From Sphagnum compactum (Eukaryota > Bryophyta > Sphagnopsida > Sphagnales), in contig OZ234503.1 of the NCBI GenBank assembly GCA_965153455.1, positions 9,677,118 through 9,741,117 on the forward strand: a DNA stretch of 64,000 nucleotides, given 5' to 3'. The position numbers were made by a program, and so were the translations under genes. Within the stretch, counting starts at the first letter, position 1, and every line of letters begins with the position of its first letter. Of this stretch, positions 49,836-60,553 are shown piece after piece. A model generated the notes under the pieces. That model was not told where the DNA came from and did not search any database. It worked only from the letters and a program-made list of their open reading frames with translations.

Positions 49836-52800
49836 GGAAGTGGAAGACTATATTAGTTAAATTGGAATTTCACCATTGCCATCCTAGTTTAAATCATAGC
49901 AAAATGTATGTGGGTGCAAACAAGATACAATGAGCCAATATGATTACTTTAAAGGAGCATCAAAATGTTTTTTTCCCCAAAAAAGTTTTTTCATACAAAT
50001 GAATTTTGGAACAATTTTTTTGCAATTTGTTATGATAAATGCTTATAGTTGTCCCAGTACATGCCATGTTTTTTTGTTTATCATTTTTGAATAAATGTGA
50101 ATTCTTGAAAGTGTTTTGATTCCTTGTAAATTTAGTGTTCTGTTTATTAAAATGATAACAATTCCAAATCATAACCAAAAATTCATTTTTTACATTTTTA
50201 TGTTTATTTTTATAATAAGCTATAATGTTTTTTAACACATCATGTGGGTGCAATCATACTAACATATACCATAGTAGTTGTAACCATTGTTTTATTTTTT
50301 GAACTTTGGATTGTAAAAAATTTAAAAAAAATTAATAATTAGAATTTTTTTTATAAAATTTTATTTTGAATACTTTATGTACATATTATAAAAATGTGAA
50401 ATCAATTTAATGGATGAAAAATATGTATAAGGACTTTTAAAGCTTTGTAAACACTACTTAAAAGTTGCCTAAAAGTAGCTTAAAAGCAATTTTGACACTA
50501 AAAACACAATTTGAAAAAACAATTATGACATATTTTGGGATGTTTTTAATATGCACCTTAACATGATAGTATTAAAAAAAACTTTTATAATTTATAATTT
50601 TTTTTAAAGATGTATTAAAAAAATTCTAAAAATATTTTTCAAAAAAAGCAATGGTCTAAGGGGGCATGTGTGCTCCTAATAACATGATTGGACCCATGTA
50701 GATTATACCTCATTTATATGTGCTAAAGGACTTTCAAAGTTCTAAAATTTTAGATCAATTTTGGAAACTTTTTGAATTTTTAAAGTTTTAAAATTTCACA
50801 TATTTTAAAGTATGAATGTTTTTTAAGTGTGGTTAATAGGTCTTAATCCTCTTTATTTTTTCCCATCAAATGTGTTTTATTATATGAGTCCTTTTTATTA
50901 TCCTTTGCAAAATTGATTCATATCTAACACCATAGGTGTTCACTTTTAGAAGTCCTAAATCAAAATTTTAATTTAAAGTTTTATCAAATGAATTTTTGGT
51001 TTGAATTCCTTGACATTCATATGAATGAATAATCAACAATTTGACATGATTGACATGGCTTTAAATTGCAAAACATAAATATTTATCCAATTTTGACTAT
51101 TTTTCTTTATGATTCGACTCCTTTTTTGGCTTGTTGGATTGTGACTATACCCATGCCCAATCCAAATTAACACACAAAGGATTATAATTGTTTATGATTT
51201 TGAAAGCCTATGGATCATGATACATAATGCAAAATAACAAAGGATGATGAATGGATACCCAAAGGTTGAGTAACTTGTCAAGTTATAGTTGTAATTAATA
51301 TAATTACTAGGTGGGTAACTAGGCTAGGCAGGCTAAGGTATGTATGGTAACTAAGCCATGTATGTATGTTAAATAAATAGGTAGGAAGGTGGGCTATGTA
51401 GGTTAGGAAGATAGTTAGTTAGTTAGCCTTAGTAGACTATGAAAATAACTACATTAAATGGGTAGCTTTAGATGTAGGTAGATACACTAGGTAGGTAGGT
51501 AGATATGTTAAAGGTAGGTACATAGGGGTGTCGACAAAGTAAAATAGACCAAAAAAAGTAGTCTTCCCAAAATCCAATTAAAAAATGGAACAGTTTTTTA
51601 TATGGACACAAGAAAATGGATTCAAAATATTTTGAAGTAAAAATATAAAACCATAGGGCCCTACATATCATTTATGGGAAGTTGGATACAAAGTTTGAAC
51701 AATTTTGGTATCATAAAAGTAGGTTGAAAGTAAGTTTGAACTAACTAGGTCAAAATGGTGGTGTTCAAACCTACTTCATACTAAAATTTTAATATATTAT
51801 GATTATAACATCCACAATTTGATAATACATACGTATTTTTTAGGGTTTCATAAAGTTGAAAATTTTTAAAAATCAATATTTCATCCACATGTAGCCCATT
51901 TTGGTAAGGTTGGACATTTTGTGCAAATAGAAATATTTTTAAAAATTCTACTTAATTCTACTTTCAAGATGGGATTTTAAAACATTTTAAATATAAAATG
52001 AAAGATTATCATCATGTTAATTATTGTACCAAAAAAATTTATACTTTCAATACATTAAAAAAATTTCATGGCTACATGTAATATTTTGACAAGGAGCAGT
52101 GAGCTATCTACTTAACATTGCTTGCACCCATAGGTTAGGTGGTTAGCTAGGCTAGGTGACTAACTAAGCTAGGTAAATTAGGTGGACCAAATGGGCTATT
52201 GCAAGGTTAAATGGACCAAAATGGGTGTAGGGTGTAATATAGTGAGATATTTTGTAGTGTAAATGTGGTTCAAATGGGACACACATATTTAAATATTGGA
52301 ATTGTAAACTTAGGGACAAATATTTTGAAATTATTAACTTGATTTTCTATATGATGTAGGTTCATTCATAATTCATAAATTAAAAAAAAACTATGGACAT
52401 CTAAATTGAACATTAAGAATCATATAATTAACAAATGATATATATAGACACTTCAAAATGATTCAATTTCATTGCTACTATGGTTGTTAAAGACTAAAAT
52501 TTAGTGAAATAATATACCAATGAAAACAAGTTTCAAGGATTTCATAACATGTCAATTCACTAAAATAAACATTGTTGTTTGCAACTGAAAACAATTTGGT
52601 TGCAAATGACAGTTTTTCTTCTAGTGATTATATGTTATTGTTTATGATTTTTTTTGTCATTAAAACAATAATTATGGTTTAATATACACAACTATATCTA
52701 GGATACATATAAAGGAAAACCTTTATTTGTTTAGTCCACTACAACAAAAAATTTCAATGCTAATGAGATGAGAAAAGAAAAAACATGTAAATTTGAAACA

Positions 52801-52920
52801 AATGCAAAATACAAACTATACTAGTCTTGAATTTTTTTTGATCTTTTGATCTATTTATTCAATCTCTAAACACTTGATTTCTCAATCAACATTACAATGA
52901 TATAATTGCCAACCCTAATT
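49836..52920. other. AT-rich intergenic DNA, no gene seen
   Basis: No gene is supported. A GTAGGTAGGTA-rich stretch lies at about 51290-51530. A TTTTTCTTCTAGTG end at 52613-52626 looks like a CACTA terminus, and CACTACAACAAAAAA at about 52737 looks like another. Confidence 0.45.
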
Positions 52921-52924
52921 TACA

Positions 52925-53490
52925 AGTATCACATATATTATGCCTTAATGAAACACAAATAAAAAATATGCAATTTGAATATATTGTGGCACTAACAAAT
53001 CACAAGTTTTCATTTTTTTCATGTTATCATGGACATGACACTATTATGCTTTACAATGCAAATAACACATTACATACACATGAAACACATAAAAAAATGA
53101 TATTGAAATTATTGCAGCAACCTTCATTAAAACAAGAAGAACAATTAATGTTGTTGTGTTTATAAGCTCCCCATAAAACATATTCAAAGTTTTTTTCAAC
53201 TATTAGATGACTATGTAAAAGCTTCACATCATTGCCTAACAATATTCATAGGTGATTTTAATGTGGACATGTTGAAAAACACAACATCATCAAAACAACT
53301 GACAAATTATAAACATCAACGTAAATTTGCTTTAACCAATCTAGAAAGCACAACAATTAAACGCTTCACAATTCTACCATTTATAGAGTAATGCCATTTT
53401 AACATGTCAATAAGGAAGTACAAAAGCTTATTGGATTGACCATAAACCAATATATTTAGTCTTCAAACTACCAAAGCATGTATGTCACTT
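52925..53490 (+). pseudogene. Endonuclease (EEP) domain relic, Helitron/LINE type
   Basis: Plus-strand segments in shifting frames give the ordered motifs of an exonuclease-endonuclease-phosphatase domain. ILCLNETQIKN (about 52938) holds the catalytic Glu position. It is followed by FFSCYHGHDTIMLYNANNTLH, LTIFIGDFNVDML (about 53230-53275) and DHKPIYLVFKLPKHV (about 53435-53480). Such domains occur in LINEs and in the endonuclease-bearing Helitrons of early land plants. No reverse transcriptase or helicase was seen nearby, so the element class is open. Frame changes and stops show that it is inactive. Confidence 0.7.
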
Positions 53491-54926
53491 TGTGCTTCCC
53501 TAACAACAAAAAAAAGACATAAAATGTTAGAGATCGATAACTGTGCTTCTTTTAATATATGAATAAGAAATGAAAAAAAAGAAAACATCAATCACATCAA
53601 CAATTGATTTTTGTTCTTGCATATAAAACCATATATATGGCAAGGCCATCATGTGAAACACACCTTGTTGAAAGTAAGACTTACAATGGAAAAATCCTAC
53701 TAGTTCTTACTGAAGGTAGCAAAGTATGGTGTCAAGGGAAGTCAAGTTTTCCCTGTAAACCCCAGCTAGAATGAACCAACAGCCACTAGCTAACCATTTG
53801 ATGGACAAATGGTGGTTGGGTTCAAATTCACACTTTTACATAGGGTTCAAATTCCCCTAGCTATGCACGATGGGTAGGTCATTTTTTGTGCTCACATACT
53901 AACAACCCACTTGGTGTTCTTAGGTTACATACCATAATATCTTTACCATTTCGATAACAATTAATTATTTAAATTTGAAAATTTAATTTTAGCACCTGAT
54001 TTTTTAATTCTGAAAATTTTGATAGGTAATGGTTATAGAAAATAATAAATAGAGTTTTGTCAATGTTATGAAACAATCTAGTTTGTTGAGATTGCTTGAG
54101 TTTTAAAAATCACTGTCACGGAAGGTTTATGGTTCAAAACCTCATAGTTAAACTTTTAGATTTATTGAAATTTTGACACAAATAATGAATAATTTTTCAA
54201 AAGTTTGACAAAGAAAAAAATAATTTAATTTATGCTGAACTATGGTACTAATGGTAAACCATGGTAGTCACAATGGGCTTTCATCGAATGGCGCATTGGT
54301 GGTAGTATGGTACTAGCCATTTACATGCATCTACTTTACTTAGTAGTCATCTATTTTCCTACTTACCTACCTAACTAACAAGATAGATAACTAAGGAGAA
54401 AATTGACCCTTAAACTTGAAGGTTCATCTAAAACTGAGTTATAATGGGCTTTCAATGAATGGTGCACTGGTGGCTGTTAGTTCACTCCCGAACCATAACA
54501 CCCAATGAGAGTGGCTGCCTAATGGCTCTGCCTCTTGTGGCAAACTCAAACTAGCAACATCAGGCAAACGAGTGGTTGGTCGTGTAAGGGCTCGACCCTT
54601 GAAATGACATCCATAAAGATGATAAATATTCAACATAGTAAAATGAATACACAAGATGATTAGTATGGTGAAGCCCAAGTGGAATCCTTAAGTTATGCTG
54701 AAAATGTTTCTACAGTGGATGCCACATGACCCTAGAATGCAGGGACATCAAACTTTGGCCCTTTTTACTGAATGCATCTCCAATTCCAACCCTGAAGGGC
54801 AGAACCAATAAAAATAGGGGAAAAGTTTGGCCAAGTTCTCAAAAGATGAACAGTCCACAATTAAACATTCGTTAATTTGATGAGGGACCAAATGAACTCA
54901 CAGTAGTCCACACTAAAACAATTAAA
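53491..54926. other. Intergenic DNA, no gene seen
   Basis: The region is AT-rich. The words 'gggctttcaatgaatgg.gca' and 'tggt.gtagtatgg' repeat near 54278 and 54449, which suggests a short diverged duplication. No coding sequence is recognised. Confidence 0.45.
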
Positions 54927-55143
54927 AAAGCGCATTCACACTTGATGTTACGTCAGTGTTCAATAAAAATCTAGGTGGCATCCTAGGTGGCATGCAATGT
55001 TAAATAGGTGATAACTTAATAATAAGTGAATGTTAGCTTAACATAAAATCTTCATCGTAAGTAGGTTTTAAGTCCTAAACGACTAGCATGATGTTAACGG
55101 ACTTAACACTAGAGTCCCTAACACCAAGGGTGAATGCACCTTT
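54927..55143. mobile_element. Probable MITE of about 217 bp
   Basis: The left end (AAAGCGCATTCACACTTG, then TGTTACG) and the inverted right end (AAAGGTGCATTCACCCTTGG, then TGTTAGG) match over about 26 bases with a few mismatches and one indel. The interior is non-coding. The TTAA-rich flanks prevent a firm target-site duplication, so the superfamily is unassigned. Confidence 0.55.
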
Positions 55144-56019
55144 AATGAACATTTCCAAAATTTAGAAAGACCCAAATGATGAACTTGCATTTCCACAGTA
55201 ACAACATGTAGCAGTGATCCATGTTTTTTTTTGGGTCAATTTTGCGTTGTAGCCAAAGTGGCCATGATTGGCAGGAAGATTTTGCCAGATTTGGCTACAA
55301 CCTAAATATGAAAGTAAATTAAAGAAATATTGATTGTATTTTTGGCTACCTACTTTGAACAAAGTAAAAAAAATCTGGCTATTTTTTCCAAAATTTGGTT
55401 GAATTCTGGCTATTGGAAAAACCTCAAAAAGCACATGCTTTTAGCATTTTAAAATCTGTTGTATAGCTTCTTGACTATATATATATATATATATATAGCC
55501 AGCAAAAGAAAGGCTGGTACTAGTGATGAACATTTCTCAAAAGAGTGATCATGCACACAAATGGCACATTACATCTCCTTTCCAGTAGTCTGGTCCCTTA
55601 ATTACACAGGCAGATCCAAGAAATAAAGGACTGCAGGAAAGTTAATTTTTGTAAAAACTGTGCACTCTGGATCTCTGTGTGCAGCTTAGCACTCTTTGGA
55701 AAAACCCCACAAAAAAAGACCCAAAAGAAAGAAGGAAAAAAACAGTGGCAAAACATTGAGTGTAAACTACGAAAGAAGTGCAAACTGGACACCCTGTGGA
55801 ATGAGAGAATGGGTTCCTATTTACAGCACCGTCCAAGTGATAAGCACGCAAAGGAATAGAAATGGGGTATAGACCCTTAGTCTGTCTCTTTGTTTCCTGC
55901 ACCAGGTGCTCTGCAACGAGAGAGAGAAAGTGCCCGGGTGGGTGGCCTTGAAACAGAAGCATATACTAGTCTAGAGTGGTGTTGAATCAATTTTGTGGTG
56001 AAGAAGGTTTTGGGTATTG
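55144..56019. other. Upstream region of the acid phosphatase gene
   Basis: A TA microsatellite lies at about 55475-55497. The stretch 55230-55425 repeats the words 'gccaaagtgg', 'ttggctac' and 'tctggcta', and could be a decayed repeat. The promoter and leader of the phosphatase presumably lie in the last few hundred bases, but no element can be assigned. Confidence 0.4.
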
Positions 56020-59000
56020 ATGAGCATGGAGTTGGGAGCGAGTTTTTTGGACGTGGGTACCGTGGGGCAGGTGTCATGGGTGAGGAGACAGATCATGGTT
56101 CAAGCTGCAAAGGTTGTGCAGATGATGGTGTTTACGCTGCTAGTGATTGCTGTGACGTTGGTTGTGTTGAGGGGAAGTAGTAGTATTGCATCATGCACCA
56201 GGTCGAGTGTAGCAGAAGCTGGTGCAAATGATAACAACATTAAAAGTATGAGTCACAATAGTAGTAGTAGTAGTAGTAGTAGTAATAGAATTCCGAGCAC
56301 TCTGGATGGACCATTTGTGCCCGTTACAATTCCCTTAGATCCTAGCATCCGCCTCTCTGCAAGCCAGGATTTGCCTCAGTATGATCCCCGAGTGGTGAAG
56401 CGGGTAGCTGCCATTTACCCTGAGCAGATTTTCCTGTCTCTCTCCACTCCTGATGCCATGTGGGTTTCTTGGGTCACAGGTACGTATTGAAACTTGGGAG
56501 ACTGTACTCTGGATCTGCAACTCCGTTTGAAATTCGTTTGAAATCTGTGAATGAAGGTGGTGGGCATCTACTGATTCTTGTTGGTACCTTTGGGCGGGGG
56601 GGGGTGTGTGTGTTGTGATTTCCACCAAAATGGCTTGGTTTGGCTTCACAGGGGATTCACAAATAGGGCCGAAAGTAACACCGTTAGACCCCAGTAGTGT
56701 GGCCAGTGTTGTGGTGTATGGGACAAGCTCAGGGAACTATACGCACATGGCTTATGGCAAGTCAGAGGTGTACAGCCAGACCTACCCCTTTGAAGGCGTC
56801 CTCAATTATACGTCTGGGATCATTCACCATGTCCATATCACAGGTCCATTTCACCTTGTCCTCTTGCTGATGTTCCTCCTGCTAAGTTTGGTGTGAATTT
56901 CTCCTGGTCCATTTGTTGCTTTGTGGACAACAATGGTAGATGCTGCATCATGATCACATCTTGTACTCCTCTACATGGATTTGTGTCCCCTGATGACAGT
57001 GGAATTTAGGGTTTAGGGTTTCAAGAGGCATGCATGGATTTGTGGTCCTGACCAGTGTTGTCTAGTTCTTGGTTTTGAAGAAAACCTTCAGTTCTGGTTT
57101 AAATTTTTTCTTTTGGTTTGATAGAACCTCTGGTGCAGTTCTGAAGATGGGTTTTTTAGTTTTGTAGAACCTCCAGCGCTGGAGATGTCCCAAGACATTT
57201 GGAAGCCAGTCTGGTTTAAGACTGGGTCAGGTTCTATCTCATTAAACATAAACTAAAACTAAAAAATTATGTGCACTATTTGTTTTGTTCAACTAGTGCA
57301 CAGAACCCAAGACAAAAGATTCCATGTTTAGGAGTTTAGGGTTTCATAGGCTTTGGAGAGGTAGTGGTTTGGTGTTTTAGGTTCCAGGGGTTACAAAATT
57401 AATGTATGCTTAGTACTTTGTAGGATTACTATGATTGTTTCAAACTTTTTGTGAATCAACAGGCCTTGAACCTGACACACAATACTATTACAAATGTGGG
57501 GACCCATTTCTTTCGGCAATGAGCACTGAGCTGCAGTTCAAGACTTTAAAACTTCCAGGTCCTTCCAACTACCCACAACGTATTGGAATAGTTGGAGACT
57601 TGGGCCTTACATATAATTCCACATCCACTTTCGACCACTTGCTTCTCAATGATCCTGATTTGTGGCTATTGCTGGGAGACCTGTCATATGCCAACCTTTA
57701 TATTACAAATGGAACTGGTGCTAGTGATTATGGCAAAGCTTTTGGGCACAGCACTCCCATTCATGAGACTTATCAACCTCGGTGGGATATGTGGCAGAGG
57801 TGACCCCCATCCTTTTGACTTGTTTCCCTTTTCACCTTCCTTTACTGTTTGGTGTACCAGCAGTTTTGAATGTTGACTAATCGAAGTTAATGTGACATCC
57901 ATGTTGGATAATCTCCTCTGGGAAAGCATGAAAGGAGGAACATGGGCATACAACTTTTAGTTCATGCTCCTACTTACCTTTGGTTGTAGCATCATCCAGA
58001 TTCTGAGGTCCAGTGATTGTTTATTCTGAGTAGTCAATTAGGGTTCAAAGGATGAGGTAACTTGTGACACAGATATATACTATATGTTCATCAGGATGGT
58101 GGAGCCACTGACTTCAAGAGTCCCAACAATGGTGATAGAAGGAAACCATGAACTTGAGCAACAAATTGACAACCAGACATTTGTGGCATACAAGGCAAGG
58201 TTTGCAGTGCCATCAGAAGAGAGTGGCTCTGGTACCAGTATGTACTACTCCTTTGATGCAGGTGGTATACATTTTGTGATGATTGGCTCTTATGTCAACT
58301 ACAACCAAAGTGGTATGACATCTGTACACATACTCAGCATGGGGTAGTGTGATCATAAAGAAATGCACATGTTGATAATTGATTGCATTCCTGTTGCATA
58401 GTCCTGCCTACTGAATTGATGAGAATGTTGCCTGGAGCAGAGTTGCAGCAATGATTGCTGTAAGGAAAGCAAGATTTTAATTGAATAATCTCAAGAAGAT
58501 ATGTAGTCTATTTGGCTTGTGCCACATGCACATAGCTAGTGCTTCTCTGTCTTGCACAACGGAAGTGTGAACCTAGACATGCATCACAAGGTGCAAATGA
58601 ATAATTTGCGGGGCAATTCCATACAGGTGATCAATATGCATGGCTGGAAAAGGATCTAGCAAACGTAAACCGTAGTGTGACACCATGGTTGATTGCAATT
58701 ACACATGCACCATGGTACAACAGTTACAAGGCGCACTACCGTGAATTCGAGTGCATGCGCCACCAGATGGAGGACTTGCTGTACCAATATGGTGTTGATG
58801 TTTCCTTCAATGGCCATGTGAGTTACCTCTAACTTCAGTTGGATTGGGCTGTGTTGGTTATCAACTCCCTTCCTCCATATCTAGAAAGTAACTAGTTGGG
58901 TTGTTGGACCTACCGCCACTCTCAGACGTGGTTTCAGATAACAATGTCAAACTGTGGAGTTGTTCTTGTGCCACTCAAAATGGTGCACCTGTGAACTATC

Positions 59001-59783
59001 CATCACCCTCCAAAACTTGAGTATTGAATTCCAACACTCAATTTACCCCCTTAAGTGTGCATGAAGATGTGCCTTGTGAATTTACACCACAGAGAATTGT
59101 GCTGTCTTTTGTTTTGATCAATTTATATCTGTTGAGCTGTGTTTGATTTTGAAGGTACATGCGTATGAGCGGATGAACCGCATATACAACTACAATTATG
59201 ATCCATGTGCTCCAGTTTATATAACTGTTGGCGATGGTGGAAACCATGAAAACTTGGCCATTCCACATGCAGATGAGCCAGGCCACTGCCCACAGCCATC
59301 TGCAACAGTTGATTCTACTTTCCTGCACTTGAGCGGCTACTGTGGCTTCAATTTCACATCAGGCCCTGCAAGTGGACAATTCTGTTGGGATCGGCAACCT
59401 GATTGGAGCGCTTTCCGTGACAGCAGCTTTGGACATGGCATTATTGAGGTAACAGCTTTACTTTTCAGCTATTATTTCAACTCTTCATCAATTGCTGTGT
59501 TCTATGTATTGTGTAATCAACAAACTAACTATGGTTTATGGGCATTGGTGCTTATCTTGTTTCCTATCTAGGTGTTTTCCGGACTAATCTTTAGGTTCCA
59601 AAAGCTTTGTTGATCATGATTTTATTTGTGTTGGCATAATTGCAGGTTGTAAACAGCACACATTTGTTGTGGACCTGGCACCACAACCAAGATGCTTATG
59701 ATCAGGTAGTAGGAGACCAAGTGTACATTGTGCGCCAGCCTGATGTCTGCACCAATAAAATTGTCGACACCATTCAAAAGTAG
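56020..59783 (+). CDS. PAP: Purple acid phosphatase, plant phytase-like group
   Basis: This is a binuclear-metal phosphomonoesterase, usually secreted or vacuolar, that releases phosphate from organic esters. Proposed exons are 56020-56479, 56652-56843, 57463-57799, 58095-58312, 58627-58817, 59155-59448 and 59646-59783, giving 609 aa. All metal-ligand motifs are present: GDLG (about residue 262), GDLSY (289), GNHE (346), ITH (His about 429) and GHVH (465). The N-terminal fibronectin-like domain (VSWVTG ... YYYKCGD) and the C-terminal ITVGDGGNHE also fit, and the order resembles Arabidopsis PAP15/PAP23-type proteins. A hydrophobic segment lies at residues 32-50, followed by a Ser run coded by AGT repeats. 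In-frame Met codons at residues 26, 35 and 36 would make it a classical signal peptide. The start at 56020 is the first ATG after a stop at 55999. The intron 2 donor (GTCCAT) is weak. Confidence 0.93.
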
Positions 59784-60553
59784 TGGTTGGCAAGCATGAC
59801 AGAATTCGCTGGTGGTGTGCTAAAATGCACACATTCTTAATCCCCTTTAAAACAATCAATGTTGAATCATCACATGTGGTTGATCTCAAAGACTGTTCTT
59901 CCAATTAGATGTCTTAACTACCTCTGATTGTTGTCTGTTGGTTTTGGCAAATTTTCACCTCTGGACTTAAGTAACAATTTAACAGCATTCATCACCCATT
60001 GAGTTTGTGGTATTAGTCATATTGTCTTTCAATATATAAACTTGTTATGCCACAGAAAATCTCCTTCTGATCTACAGGAATTGAATGTATCACTGCAACA
60101 TGATGAATATCAGATTAGGGCCAGATCTGTCTGTTTACTAACTGTAATGTAGGTAACTGAATGGATAAGCACAATGCTAAATCAATTGACTATCTCAGAG
60201 CATCTTGTTACTTTGAAGCATCCTCAGGTCTTCAGACGAAAACTATTTTGTGTCACACATCCAGAGTGAACTGCCACAATGAACTTATGCAATGAGCAGT
60301 TGATTACCTTTGTGAATGGTTGTCATTGCTGAAGTTGTTGCCTGCTACCATTATGTGACTTTCATGATGAGAAATCCCTTCTTCTCGTTGGGTGTGTTGG
60401 TATTTTAGAAGCATTTATACACAAGCTTGAATCATTTGTTTTGAAGGGAGCATAGTAAACAATCTTGAAGATCTGCCCTCTATTTGGAATTTGTGTTACT
60501 CCTGCCCTTTTGGGAACAAAAAATGAATGTTTTGTGTTGAAGCCCCACCAGTA
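59784..60553. other. Convergent intergenic region between PAP and RAD51D
   Basis: This tail-to-tail spacer of about 770 bp presumably holds both 3' UTRs. No other gene is seen. Confidence 0.55.

Noticed and set aside
57000-57022. TTTAGGGTTTAGGGTTT in the phosphatase intron 2, telomere-like
   Set aside because: Only two or so repeats are present, which is too short for an interstitial telomere, and it lies inside an intron, so no promoter role is claimed.
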